Assembly (NCBI GenBank): GCA_027623555.1
Contig: JAQBSZ010000011.1
Coordinates: 1-64,000, forward strand
Source of the DNA: Pseudomonadota bacterium
Lineage (GTDB): Bacteria > Pseudomonadota > Gammaproteobacteria > Pseudomonadales > Pseudohongiellaceae
Reading direction: 5' to 3'
Length of the DNA stretch: 64,000 bases
Shown: positions 36,041-45,844 of the stretch, one piece after another
Numbering within the stretch: position 1 is the stretch's first letter
Layout: each line of letters starts with the position of its first letter
Position numbers and translations under genes: made by a program
Notes under the pieces: generated by a model
Seen by the model: the letters and a program-made list of their open reading frames with translations, nothing else
Told to the model about the DNA's origin: nothing
The model's database searches: none

Positions 36041-38209
36041 ATGACCAAAGCAATTCAAGTTGGTGGTTTAACAGTCGCAGCTGAACTCGTCCAGTTTGTT
36101 GATGAGCAGTTGTTGCCGAAGTTAGAGCTCGACTCTGACGCATTCTGGTCGGGCTTCGAATCGATACTCGCGGACTTCACACCGAGGAACAGTGAACTGC
36201 TGGAAACTCGCAATGAGATGCAGGAGAAGATTGACGCCTGGCATCGCGCTAATCGTGGTCATGGATTCGATGCGGCGGCCTACCGGAGTTTTCTGCAACA
36301 AATCGGCTATCTGTTGGCTGAAGCAGAGCCGTTTTCAATCACAACCGCAAATGTAGACGCTGAAATTTCAACCCAGGCTGGACCGCAGCTCGTGGTCCCC
36401 TTGAAGAATGCCCGTTTTGCCCTCAATGCCGCGAATGCCCGCTGGGGCAGCTTGTACGATGCCTTGTACGGTACTGACGTAATCTCTCAGGAGCACGGTG
36501 CAGAGCGCGTCGGTGACTACAATCCAGTGCGCGGTGAAAAGGTTATTGCCTTCGCCAGGGAATTTCTCGATCGCACCTGCCCGTTACGAAAGTGCAGTCA
36601 CAAGGATTCCACTAGTTACATTGTCGAAGACGGTGAACTGGTAATCCAGATCGGCAAAGAGATCACCGGGCTTCAGGATAGTCTTCAGTTTGTTGGCTAC
36701 CAGGGCAGCCCTGGTTCTCCTTCCGCCATCCTGCTAAAGAATAACGATCTACACATTGAGATCCAGATTGACCGCAGTTCGGCTATTGGCCTCAGTGATG
36801 CGGCCGGTGTGAAGGACATCGTGCTGGAAGCGGCCATTACCACGATTCAGGACTGCGAGGATTCAGTCGCTGCCGTGGATGCCCAGGACAAGGTCGAGGT
36901 GTACAAAAACTGGCTGGGGCTGATAGGCGGCAATCTGGAAGAGTCGTTCACCAAGAGTGGGCGCGAAATCACCAGGGTGCTAAGTGAGGATCGCAAATAC
37001 TTCGCACCCGACTCAGAAGCGTTTCAGCTTCCTGGCCGTAGCCTGTTACTGGTGCGCAATGTCGGTCACCTGATGCGTAATAACGCGATTCACGATGCCC
37101 GTTCAGAGGAAGTCTATGAAGGCATCCTGGATGCTGTAATAACCAGCGCGATCGGCTCAATAGATGTCAATTGTAAGAACAGACTGCGCAATTCAAGAGC
37201 GGGCAGCATTTATATTGTCAAACCGAAGATGCATGGCCCGGCAGAAGTACAATTTACCTGTGACCTGTTTGCGCGCGTAGAAGACCTGTTAGGGCTGGAA
37301 AGATTTGTTATCAAAGTTGGCATCATGGATGAAGAGCGACGAACAACCGTCAATCTCAAGGAATGCATTCGTATCGCCAAAGATCGGGTGGTATTTATCA
37401 ACACCGGTTTTCTGGATCGCACGGGTGATGAGATTCACACCAGCATGGAAGCGGGCCCGATGATTGCAAAGACCAAGATGAAGGGCTCCGCCTGGATCAG
37501 TGCCTATGAGGATAACAATGTGGATGTCGGCCTCGCCTGTGGTTTACAGGGCAAGGCGCAGATCGGTAAAGGCATGTGGGCGATGCCGGACCTGATGGCG
37601 GCGATGCTGGAACAGAAAATCGGCCACCCGCAAGCTGGCGCCAATACCGCCTGGGTTCCCTCGCCTACCGCAGCGGTACTACATGCATTGCATTACCATC
37701 AGGTAAAGGTTGCTTCCCGGCAGCAGGAATTGCTGTCGCGCAGCCCGGCCAGTCTGGATGCGATACTAACGATTCCGATTATGGACGATCCGGCGAGTCT
37801 TTCAGCGGCGGAGATTCAGTTGGAACTGGACAATAATGCGCAGGGAATACTGGGGTATGTGGTGCGCTGGATTGACCAGGGGATTGGTTGCTCCAAGGTC
37901 CCGGACATCAACAACGTCGGTTTGATGGAAGACCGGGCAACACTGCGCATCAGCAGCCAACACCTGGCAAACTGGCTACACCATGGCATCTGTACAAAGG
38001 AACAGGTGAGAGAAACCATGCAACGCATGGCGAAGGTGGTCGATCAACAGAATGCCAATGATCCGCTGTACCACCCCATGGCAGACAATTTTGACCAATC
38101 AATTGCTTTTCAGGCCGCCTGTGCCCTGGTATTCGAAGGGCGGTTACAACCCAATGGTTACACCGAACCCCTGCTGCACAGCAAGCGGCTGCAATTCAAG
38201 CAGGGCTGA
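36041..38209 (+). CDS. glcB: malate synthase G
   Basis: 722 residues from the ATG at 36041, nearly identical in length to the E. coli enzyme. All hallmarks are seen: the N-terminal alpha clasp, [10 protein letters not shown] with the active-site Arg, [42 protein letters not shown] and the catalytic Asp region [21 protein letters not shown]. It condenses acetyl-CoA with glyoxylate to malate in the glyoxylate cycle or in glycolate use. It stands alone; isocitrate lyase and glycolate oxidase are not in the window. The frame extends 18 bases further up, to a second ATG. Confidence 0.97.
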   Translation: MTKAIQVGGLTVAAELVQFVDEQLLPKLELDSDAFWSGFESILADFTPRNSELLETRNEMQEKIDAWHRANRGHGFDAAAYRSFLQQIGYLLAEAEPFSITTANVDAEISTQAGPQLVVPLKNARFALNAANARWGSLYDALYGTDVISQEHGAERVGDYNPVRGEKVIAFAREFLDRTCPLRKCSHKDSTSYIVEDGELVIQIGKEITGLQDSLQFVGYQGSPGSPSAILLKNNDLHIEIQIDRSSAIGLSDAAGVKDIVLEAAITTIQDCEDSVAAVDAQDKVEVYKNWLGLIGGNLEESFTKSGREITRVLSEDRKYFAPDSEAFQLPGRSLLLVRNVGHLMRNNAIHDARSEEVYEGILDAVITSAIGSIDVNCKNRLRNSRAGSIYIVKPKMHGPAEVQFTCDLFARVEDLLGLERFVIKVGIMDEERRTTVNLKECIRIAKDRVVFINTGFLDRTGDEIHTSMEAGPMIAKTKMKGSAWISAYEDNNVDVGLACGLQGKAQIGKGMWAMPDLMAAMLEQKIGHPQAGANTAWVPSPTAAVLHALHYHQVKVASRQQELLSRSPASLDAILTIPIMDDPASLSAAEIQLELDNNAQGILGYVVRWIDQGIGCSKVPDINNVGLMEDRATLRISSQHLANWLHHGICTKEQVRETMQRMAKVVDQQNANDPLYHPMADNFDQSIAFQAACALVFEGRLQPNGYTEPLLHSKRLQFKQG

Positions 38210-38293
38210 ATGGCGATCCGGCTTTTCTGGGAGCACGACCTGGCAATCGTTCTCAGCTTGAAATTCGGGTAAAGAGCATATTGCGATTCCAGC

Positions 38294-40072
38294 GTGCTGG
38301 ACGTGCAAAATACTGGACAGCTGGTGAATATCGTCTTGCGAGAAGCCCTGTCCCGTTCCAGTATCGCCACCGAGGTCAGCGCGACCTATTTCGACGATGG
38401 TAATACCGAGCCCGGTGGGTCGCTAGCCTGGAGCGGCCAGTCAGGACGATTGACTTACCTGATGAGTGCAGGAGTGCAATCCGGATATCGACATTCCGAA
38501 CTGGATGAGAACAGTGTCAACAGTGATTTCTCACCCAATGATACCCGCGAAATCGATCAGTATTTCGAGATTAAGAACTACACATTCAATAGCAATCTCA
38601 GCTACGCCATAAGTGATCGAGACCGGCTGGCTCTGAATGTTCTCTACAACGATGGCGATCCACCCCAGCGGGTGTTCCGTACTATTACCGACTTTAATGC
38701 TGTGACTCCTGTGGTGACCTATGAACGAGAGGCGATACCGGCAACTTCAGAGAATTGGGAAGTTGGTGCTGACTACGAGCATAGTTTTCTTAATGGCGCT
38801 CGATTCAAGGCCCTGTTTATCGTTAACGAGAAAGACAGTCACATAACCCGAGAGCGGTTTATCTCCACGGCCCTGAATACTACCGAGAGCAAGAATCTGT
38901 TTCTCGACACCACCAGCCGCTACCGTGAGCGGATTGTGCGGGGATCCTACACGTTCAACCTGGCAGCTAACCAGGGCCTGGAAATCGGTGTCGAAGGATC
39001 ACAGACTATTCAAGATTCCGGATTGCGACTGGGTCTTCCCGTTCCTGGAGTCAGCTCACCGGATTTCGGTGGCCTTACTCCGGTTGCCTTCCCGAATGCA
39101 TTCTCGACAGTAGAAGAGATTCGTTACGAACCCTTTGCCATACATAACTGGCAGATCAATTCGCGCATGTCATTGGAAACCTCACTAATCGGTGAATGGT
39201 CGGAGATTGAACAGACCGGCGATGTAAACAAGAAACGTGATTTTGACTACATCAAGCCAAAACTTGATTTTCGATTCGATTTAAACAGTGCGTTGCAATT
39301 TAAGGCAACACTGGAACAAGTCGTGTCGCAACTGAGCTTCGGGGATTTTTCCCGCGCGACCAATGAGCGCGACGACGATCAGGACACTATAGCGGGTAAC
39401 CCGACTCTGGAACCGGAAGAGAGCCTGCAGGCCGAGTTCGGGCTGGATTACCGCTTGCCTAACGACGGCGGTGCATTGAATGCCCGCTATTTTTATTACG
39501 ACCACAGCAACAAGATCGGCAGGATCGATATATCACCTTCGCCAACCGATTTGCAGTCTACCAATGGCAATATCGGTTCGGCCGCCGCCTATGGCTTGAT
39601 CACCAATGCCAGCATACGCCTGGGATTCATGGGTCTGCCCACCGCCTTGGTCACCGGTTCCCTGACTCTGCAGGAGTCAGAATTTCATGATGATCCCTTT
39701 GTACCCAAGGAGCACGGTTTTGTTCCTTTTGACCGAGGAGGATATCGATTCGGTTTTCGGCACGATGTGCCCGAACGTAACCTGAACTATGGCATCAATT
39801 ACTTTGCGCGAATCGATGGTAACCGCACCTTCTTCGATATCGATAACCGGTTCGAGTTTGTCATTCCTTCCAATCTAGGCCTGTTTATCGAGATTGTTGG
39901 CTTTGCCGGACTCACCTATCGTCTCGAAGCAAATAACCTGGAAGATACGGAAGTTTGCTCGGAACGCCGTCGCTTCAATGGCCGTCTATTGAACGGCTTG
40001 CTGAAGGAAGTGGAGAACAACTGTAGTAAGAACGGCAGATCGTTCGCACTGAAAATTCGCGGAAACTTCTAG
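38294..40072 (+). pseudogene. TonB-dependent receptor lacking signal peptide and plug
   Basis: 592 residues, all outer-membrane barrel. It begins in the last part of the plug (LDVQNTGQLVNIVLREA) and then has regular beta-hairpins and Asp/Asn-rich loops. The last residue pair is Asn-Phe, an acceptable BAM signal. Upstream, a stop at 38270-38272 closes the frame, and neither a signal peptide nor a TonB box is found in the 85-bp gap after glcB, so the 5' part is gone. The remaining frame is uninterrupted over 1.8 kb, suggesting recent loss. Its barrel is not the missing half of the fragment at 10063. Confidence 0.82.
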
Positions 40073-40085
40073 AACTTCTACAGCC

Positions 40086-40116
40086 AAAAAAAACCGAGGT
40101 AGTCCTCGGTTTTTTT
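40086..40116 (+). terminator. bidirectional Rho-independent terminator
   Basis: AAAAAAACCGAGG pairs with CCTCGGTTTTTTT across a 4-base loop, between the receptor stop (40072) and the convergent gene end at 40133. Confidence 0.93.
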
Positions 40117-40132
40117 AATTCCGCAGTCTCGG

Positions 40133-41149
40133 CTATCTGCCGCTCTCTTCCGCTTCCAGCTGTTCCAGTTTCCTGGCCCCGGCGAGAATGCCAAGCATGC
40201 CATAGTTGCCTTCATGACAGGCATACTCATAGATCGGTTCGTCGATTCTTGACAACGGGTACTCGCCCGAAAAACTGTCTGTAAACACAGTGGAGTCATC
40301 GACAGTGAAACCGTAAATTAGCTTATTGTTCGCCTCGCGCCGGAAAGTTTCAGTCAAAGTGAGATTAGCAACCGGTAGTCCCCGGAAAGTATGCCAGTCG
40401 TTAAAATGCCGCGTCTCGACTACCAGGGTATCTCCTTCCCAATGGCCAATCGAATCTCCCATCCATTTCGCATGCGCCGCCGACGCCGGATTACGTTCGT
40501 CGCTTATCTTGATGATGCGGGCGTCGTGCACCATCTCGGCGATGATGACCACGTAGCCAGGTGATTGCACGAATTGCAGGTGGCTATTGTAGATAATTGG
40601 CATCATCACGGGGCCGGAGAGAGGCCCGAAGGCGATCAGGCAGCGTTCCGCCAAGCCACGGCCTTCAGGGCCATCATTGTTTCGACCCCGGGTAGCCTGA
40701 TCGTCACGGCGTAGCTCTTCCAGTCGCCCGACCATCTCGGGATGCAAGGCTGGCATCCGTCCATCGGGCGGATCGATAATGGCCGAAGTGCGCAGCTCAC
40801 CATCGATGGTAGGAATGAACTGCGCATCGTCGCGCCAGAACAGGTCGTAATTGCCAATCGGTGGTAAGGAGTCTGCCACAACCGGTGCTGGGCGGTTGGG
40901 GTCCAGCGGTTCATTGTCCGCATCGAATCGCTGTTGTTCCCTACGCTCGATTGTTAGCGCTTCTTCTTCTGTGTAGAAACGTTTCTCACCGAGGCTGTGT
41001 GGCCGCTCAAATGGAATAATAGAGGCATGTTTCCACACCGCCCGAAAATCCGGGACTCCCCACTCGGTTCTCGGCACCTGGTAATCCTGACCCAGGACTG
41101 GAGTGGCAATCATTGTCATCAGGAACAACAGCTGGCTGGTTTTTTTCAT
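40133..41149 (-). CDS. exported protein of a conserved family without known function
   Basis: 338 residues with a signal peptide (QLLFLMTMIATPVLGQ). It contains EWGVPDFRAVWKHASIIPFERP, CLIAFGPLSGPVMMP, GDSIGHWEGDTLVVETRHFNDWHTFRG and, near the end, YEYACHEGNYGMLGIL. This pattern recurs in exported proteins of many marine and soil Proteobacteria, often beside exported amidohydrolases or oxidases. No domain with a known function. The start at 41149 fits the signal. Confidence 0.75.
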   Translation of the reverse strand: MKKTSQLLFLMTMIATPVLGQDYQVPRTEWGVPDFRAVWKHASIIPFERPHSLGEKRFYTEEEALTIERREQQRFDADNEPLDPNRPAPVVADSLPPIGNYDLFWRDDAQFIPTIDGELRTSAIIDPPDGRMPALHPEMVGRLEELRRDDQATRGRNNDGPEGRGLAERCLIAFGPLSGPVMMPIIYNSHLQFVQSPGYVVIIAEMVHDARIIKISDERNPASAAHAKWMGDSIGHWEGDTLVVETRHFNDWHTFRGLPVANLTLTETFRREANNKLIYGFTVDDSTVFTDSFSGEYPLSRIDEPIYEYACHEGNYGMLGILAGARKLEQLEAEESGR

Positions 41150-41533
41150 AGTCGTGCTCAATGGTGTTAGTCAAAAAGTAAAACAGGACAGCGCAGGTGC
41201 TGGACAATAAGCAGATCTTCGTTGGCGTTGAGCCTGAAGCAGTGACACATTGTCATCTGTTGGTTTAGCCACCTGACTGTATGCTCTTGAGGTTACTGCT
41301 TTTTCTTCCATTTTGCAGCCTGTCAGGGCGATTTCCGACGAGTTACCCGGGTCGATCAAGTGGCGCGACATGCGGCAATGACTGAATTCCATGTTTTAGA
41401 GATTGCAACAAATTGTGATTTATCGCTGGTTTCCAGGTACTTATTGAATATTTGACCCTTTCTTTGTCATGATAGGCAGCCCAGAACAGTAATCAGGTCG
41501 CTATCCCCGACCGCGACCCAGAGGCAGTACATT
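41150..41533. other. divergent intergenic region
   Basis: No gene. It separates the minus-strand family protein (40133) and the plus-strand propeller gene (41534), so it should carry both promoters. I see no clear operator palindrome. Confidence 0.45.
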
Positions 41534-42658
41534 ATGCGTAAATCTTCACAGTTAGCGGCTTTCTTCCTGGCATTACTCTGCAGTGGGTTGCTATTGGCTC
41601 AGCCGCAGGGCAATGCCCGCGAACCTATCGGCGAGAGCCCCTACAACATCGTTTCCCTGTGGCACCAGCCCTTCGCCGAGGATGGCTTCGCCTTCGGCGG
41701 CAATTCCGGAGTCTGGGCAGAGTCTGCCGACCGCATCATCATCGCCCAACGAGGCGAGACCGTATTGCCTTACCCGATACCGGAGAATTTTCCGGGTTAT
41801 GTCGGCGCCCTTGGTATAAACGCATTGACAGAGACCAACCGCCGGACGTGGCAGAATTGTTTGTATACGCTCAATGCCAATGGAGAAGTACAGGAACTCT
41901 GGAATCAATGGGATTACCTCTGCGCGGGCTCAGACGGTCCCGGACCGCATCGTGTTCGCATCAGCCCCTACGATCCGGAGAGTAGAATCTGGCTGGTGAA
42001 CGAGACATTTCATCAGATCTACGTGTTCTCCAACGATGGTAGTGAATTACTGGCCACTTATGGCGAGAAAAACGTAATGGGTAGCGATGCGACTCACTTC
42101 GGACGTCCCCAGGATGTGGCCTTTCTCCCCGATGGTCGCATCCTGATTGCCGATGGTCTGGATAATCATCGGGTCATGATCATGGACAACGACATGAACT
42201 ACCTGGGCGAGTTTGGGGGATTCGGCACCGGACCGGGTCAGTTCAACACAATTCATGCCATCGGGATTGGCCCGGGAGGACGGATTTTTGTACTGGACCG
42301 ATCTGGCGGCAGAGTCAATCTGTTCAGAACTACCGACGATCCGGCAAAGGTTGAATTTGAACGTTCGATCGGTGAACTCACCTTGCCACTGGACATCATA
42401 GTTAATGAAAATGATTTCTGGATCACCGACCTTGGCCCACTGCGATTCGTTAATTTTGATTTTGAAGGCAATCGCAAGTACACCTGGCTGGTTCCGAGGG
42501 AATTACCAGACGGTTACCTCGAGGTGCACACGTTCAGCGTCGACCCGGATGGCAATCTCTACGGCGGTGACAACCAGTATGGCCGCACCCAGAAGTTCAT
42601 ACCTAAAGCGGGTGCGAGTGCGAGCTTGTTGATTGAGCCGCCCTGGGTAGCTCGATAG
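41534..42658 (+). CDS. exported six-bladed propeller (NHL-type) protein
   Basis: 374 residues with a signal peptide (QLAAFFLALLCSGLLLAQ). Blades include FGRPQDVAFLPDGRILIADG, NHRVMIMDNDMNYLGEFGGFGTGPGQFN, IHAIGIGPGGRIFVLDRSGGRV and VHTFSVDPDGNLYGGDN. These are NHL repeats of the peptidylglycine-lyase-like group, although the metal-binding residues of that enzyme cannot be confirmed. It is followed 76 bp later on the same strand by the exported aldolase-fold protein. Confidence 0.83.
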   Translation: MRKSSQLAAFFLALLCSGLLLAQPQGNAREPIGESPYNIVSLWHQPFAEDGFAFGGNSGVWAESADRIIIAQRGETVLPYPIPENFPGYVGALGINALTETNRRTWQNCLYTLNANGEVQELWNQWDYLCAGSDGPGPHRVRISPYDPESRIWLVNETFHQIYVFSNDGSELLATYGEKNVMGSDATHFGRPQDVAFLPDGRILIADGLDNHRVMIMDNDMNYLGEFGGFGTGPGQFNTIHAIGIGPGGRIFVLDRSGGRVNLFRTTDDPAKVEFERSIGELTLPLDIIVNENDFWITDLGPLRFVNFDFEGNRKYTWLVPRELPDGYLEVHTFSVDPDGNLYGGDNQYGRTQKFIPKAGASASLLIEPPWVAR

Positions 42659-42734
42659 AGGCAAGTACACGAATCTAGCTAATCAACCAGCGCTTAGAAT
42701 TAACCAAGTGCCTGTCAGAATGGAAGAGTGCATT

Positions 42735-43679
42735 ATGAAAAAAATAACAAGAAAAAGTTTGCAGATTCTCGGACTGTCTTGCCTGTTTAGCCTGTCTTCA
42801 TCTTTACTTGCGCAATCAGATGGTACCCGGGTTAACAGATTGATTGAATTGTTCGAGGCTGACCAGCCAGCCTTCGGGATACTGTCATTCGATTATTCGT
42901 TAAATAACGCTCGATCTATGGCAACGTCTGGCCTCGATTTCGTTTTCATCGATATGGAGCATGCGCCATTCGACGTCGAACGATTGCGCCTGTTCCTGTT
43001 GGGTATGACCGACAAGCGTTCGATTCAACAGAAAGGCAATCTGCAACCCGATGTGGTTCCTCTGGTGCGCATCCCTGCTGCCGCTGGAGCAGAGGAATTG
43101 ATTGCGCAGACTAAACAGGTTCTGGATGTCGGTGTTTTCGGCGTATTTTTCCCTGCCATCGGAACCAGGGAGCAAGCCGAACTGGCCATCAGGGCCACTC
43201 GCTATCCGCAGTATAACGACGCCCCTGACTATGAACCCCAGGGGCTGCGTGGTCGCAATCCTTCCAACGCCGCGTGGTATTGGGGTATTCCTGATTATCA
43301 TGCCAGGGCCGATGTCTGGCCCCTCGACCCCCAGGGTGAACTGCTGGCGATGATGTTTATCGAATCACCCGAAGGCGTAGCGAATATCGGTGAGATTATT
43401 ACCGTGCCAGGCCTGGGCGGTATCTTCATCGGTCCTTCCGATCTAAGCACTTCAATGGGTTATGCCAGTCCCGCAGCGCCCGAGGTCGAGGCCGCCATCC
43501 AGACAGTGTTGAGAGCGTGTCTGGATAACGATGTCCCCTGTGCGATCACCACCGGTGCCGGCTCGGTCCAACAGCGCATCGAGCAGGGCTTCCGGTTTGT
43601 TACCATCGGCGCCGATGGCGGACTGGGAGTCGGGGCGAGTAATGCCTTGCGCCTGGGAAGAGAAGCAGCGGGGCGCTAG
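42735..43679 (+). CDS. HpcH/HpaI-family aldolase with an export signal
   Basis: 314 residues. An N-terminal signal (LQILGLSCLFSLSSSLLAQ) precedes a complete HpcH/HpaI (2-keto-3-deoxy-sugar-acid aldolase) barrel: FVFIDMEHAPFDVERL, PLVRIPAA, FFPAIGTREQAE, RNPSNAAWYWG, MFIESPEGVANIGEI and GIFIGPSDLSTSMGY. The metal ligands (Glu of FIESPE, Asp of GPSDL) are present. Known members cleave or condense pyruvate-containing substrates in the cytoplasm; a periplasmic one is unusual. GGAAGAG precedes the ATG. The pairing with the upstream propeller suggests a shared substrate but this is unproven. Confidence 0.82.
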   Translation: MKKITRKSLQILGLSCLFSLSSSLLAQSDGTRVNRLIELFEADQPAFGILSFDYSLNNARSMATSGLDFVFIDMEHAPFDVERLRLFLLGMTDKRSIQQKGNLQPDVVPLVRIPAAAGAEELIAQTKQVLDVGVFGVFFPAIGTREQAELAIRATRYPQYNDAPDYEPQGLRGRNPSNAAWYWGIPDYHARADVWPLDPQGELLAMMFIESPEGVANIGEIITVPGLGGIFIGPSDLSTSMGYASPAAPEVEAAIQTVLRACLDNDVPCAITTGAGSVQQRIEQGFRFVTIGADGGLGVGASNALRLGREAAGR

Positions 43680-43753
43680 CTCGACTCCTACTGTGCCCAC
43701 TCATTTCTAATCAAGTGATAGTGCGAAGCGGGGGAATCCAGGTAATCAACGTT

Positions 43754-44230
43754 ATGCAATCCATAACCCGGGCAAACAGATCGCGAGGATTTACACTGAT
43801 TGAGCTACTGATGACAGTCGCTATCATTGGTGTACTCGCCTCGGTCGCCGCGCCGATCTACCAGGACTACATTGTGCGTGCCCAACTGGTTGAAACTGGC
43901 ATCATGTTAGGGCAATGGGGCCGTGAATTCCGGCGCTGGGATGGAGAGAACGGGCGTTACCCCAACGATAGTCATATCATCTTGCCACCTGAGGCCTCCG
44001 GTGATCTGATAATCGACAATAGTCAGTGGCTCGCTACCACTGCCCTGGGAGGTAACTGGAACTGGGAAGGTCCAAATGGTTATCCTTACGCGGGCATCTC
44101 AATCTACCAGGCGACCGCATCCGTACAGAAAATTGCCCAGCTCGATTTCATCCTGGACGATGGCGACTTGAGTGCTGGGATCTTTCGTCAGACTCCTAAC
44201 GGTCGCTACACGTATATCCTGGACGAATAG
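43754..44230 (+). CDS. type IV pilin/pseudopilin-like protein
   Basis: 158 residues. The prepilin peptidase site is RSRG-FTLIEL (cleavage after Gly12, F13 methylated), followed by the hydrophobic helix LLMTVAIIGVLASVAAPIYQDYIV. The globular part (QWGREFRRWDGENGRYPNDS, DFILDDGDL) lacks the two Cys of major pilins and is typical of a minor pilin or a type II secretion pseudopilin. No other pilus or secretion gene lies nearby. A hairpin (TTGGCCTGC/GCAGGCCAA) follows the stop. Confidence 0.85.
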   Translation: MQSITRANRSRGFTLIELLMTVAIIGVLASVAAPIYQDYIVRAQLVETGIMLGQWGREFRRWDGENGRYPNDSHIILPPEASGDLIIDNSQWLATTALGGNWNWEGPNGYPYAGISIYQATASVQKIAQLDFILDDGDLSAGIFRQTPNGRYTYILDE

Positions 44231-44251
44231 TTGGCCTGCTTCGCAGGCCAA
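44231..44251. terminator. hairpin between convergent genes
   Basis: TTGGCCTGC-TTC-GCAGGCCAA forms a 9-bp perfect stem immediately after the pilin stop. It has no T-run, so termination is only likely, and it may serve the convergent gene at 44257. Confidence 0.55.
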
Positions 44252-44256
44252 TAGAT

Positions 44257-44865
44257 CTATTCGATCAGGGTTGGTTCCGGGTTGCTGCGGCTGACATAGA
44301 TCTCTGTATACCCATAAAAATCCGGATGCGGGTGCGAAATTTTTATATCGCCGCCTTCTCGACTGATGATGTTGGGCGTACCCGACTGGTCGCAGCGTAG
44401 GGATTCATCTGGCAGCTGATTAGTCCGCAGCAGCGAGCCAATCTCCCTGAAAATTGAAATACAGCTGGCAAGCGGAGCAACGGCATTCTGCTGGGCAATG
44501 GCGGCAGCATCCATCGGTACAAAATCTGTCCGAGATGCGAAAAGAAATTGGTAGGCGATAATTCCAGAGGCCAGAATCGTGACACCCCATTGTAAGGTCT
44601 GCTGGTTACCCGCCTTCTTGCGGTAAGCAGGTTCGTCAGGTTTTGTTTGTAAAGGCTCTACGTGTGCAGGCTTACTACTGCGCTGCAGTTGAGAAGTTTG
44701 CTTCGAGACGTATTTTTCCGCTGCGCGAATTTCAGTGCAGTCTTCGCATAGCACTTCATCGTCGGTATAGGTAGCGCACATGCCACACAATGCCATTGCG
44801 CATTTTGAACAATTAGCGATGGACGGCGCAAATGGATGCTTCTCACAAAATATCTTGTCGGTCAT
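44257..44865 (-). CDS. zinc-binding membrane protein with N-terminal B-box-like motif
   Basis: 202 residues. The N-terminus (CEKHPFAPSIANCSKC, ALCGMC, VLCEDC) has three Cys pairs and a His, resembling a B-box zinc finger, followed by a charged linker, one membrane helix (LQWGVTILASGIIAYQFLFA) and a periplasmic tail. Similar bacterial B-box proteins are membrane-anchored, of unknown role. I use the ATG at 44865 (MTDKIFCEKH); the open frame reaches 44937. Confidence 0.72.
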   Translation of the reverse strand: MTDKIFCEKHPFAPSIANCSKCAMALCGMCATYTDDEVLCEDCTEIRAAEKYVSKQTSQLQRSSKPAHVEPLQTKPDEPAYRKKAGNQQTLQWGVTILASGIIAYQFLFASRTDFVPMDAAAIAQQNAVAPLASCISIFREIGSLLRTNQLPDESLRCDQSGTPNIISREGGDIKISHPHPDFYGYTEIYVSRSNPEPTLIE

Positions 44866-45076
44866 GGCACTCGGCAAGCGGGGCTTGCAGATCTTAAGGT
44901 TACTTCTAATCTTCCGCTGAGTAGCTGTGGCTAGCATACAAGCTGCTGTAGGATATGACTAGCGCATCTCGAAGGCTGCAGTTCAAGCGCGCCCCTGAGC
45001 CTGGTATGGAAGTATCACTGCGAAGGGTGAGCCACTGGTTTGGAAGTGCTCCGAGGGCTTGCTAGTATGGTGGACT

Positions 45077-45844
45077 ATGATTGAACTACAGAACGTTCAA
45101 AAATCTTTCGATGGTGGCATGTCCTATGCCGTCGCTGAGATCTCATTTAAGGTAGAGCGCGGTGAACTGCTCGGGCTTATCGGTGAGTCAGGCAGCGGCA
45201 AGACGACTACCCTGAAAATGATCAATCGATTGGAAGAACCCAATCAGGGTCAGATTCTGGTGAATGGCAGGAATGTGCAGGATAGAAACCCGGAACAGCT
45301 CAGGCGAAATATCGGTTACATTTTTCAGGGTATCGGTTTGTTCCCTCATTACTCGGTGGCGCAGAATGTTGCCGCCGTGCCAACTCTGCTGGGCTGGGAT
45401 CCCGATCGCATTCTATCCCGCTGCCGGGACACGCTGGAACTGGTTGGATTGGATTACGCAGACTATGCAGAGCGCCGCCCCGATCAACTCTCGGGTGGGC
45501 AACAGCAGCGAATAGGGGTGGCTAGAGCACTGGCCGCCGAACCTGAAATAATGTTAATGGACGAACCTTTTGGTGCGCTCGATCCGATTACCCGCGCCGA
45601 ACTGCAGGAGGAGTTCAAACGCATCCAGAAGAACCTGGACCTGACAGTCATCATGGTAACCCATGACATGACCGAAGCACTGTTGATGGCAGACCGCATC
45701 GCAGTCATGAAAGACGGGGAAGTATTGCAGATTGGCACACCCAGCGAGTTGCTCAACAACCCCACCCATGAGTACGTAAAGAAACTTGTGGAGATGCCAC
45801 GGCGTCGTGCCGAGCATCTCGAACGATTGATGCATTCCTCATGA
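45077..45844 (+). CDS. ABC transporter ATP-binding subunit, osmoprotectant type (OpuCA-like)
   Basis: 255 residues. Walker A is GESGSGKTT (residues 36-44), the signature LSGGQQQR, Walker B IMLMDEP and switch His THDM. The wording (TTTLKMINRLEEPNQGQI, QNVAAVPTLLGWD) is that of the OpuCA/ProV/YehX group that energises uptake of glycine betaine, choline or related compounds; no CBS domains follow. Its stop overlaps the next gene's start (ATGA), so the two are an operon. Confidence 0.92.
   Translation: MIELQNVQKSFDGGMSYAVAEISFKVERGELLGLIGESGSGKTTTLKMINRLEEPNQGQILVNGRNVQDRNPEQLRRNIGYIFQGIGLFPHYSVAQNVAAVPTLLGWDPDRILSRCRDTLELVGLDYADYAERRPDQLSGGQQQRIGVARALAAEPEIMLMDEPFGALDPITRAELQEEFKRIQKNLDLTVIMVTHDMTEALLMADRIAVMKDGEVLQIGTPSELLNNPTHEYVKKLVEMPRRRAEHLERLMHSS

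Noticed and set aside
10063-40072. The plug-only and barrel-only TonB receptors as two halves of one gene
   Set aside because: The plug at 10063 and the residual plug end at 38294 have different wording and overlap in coverage; they belong to different receptor groups.
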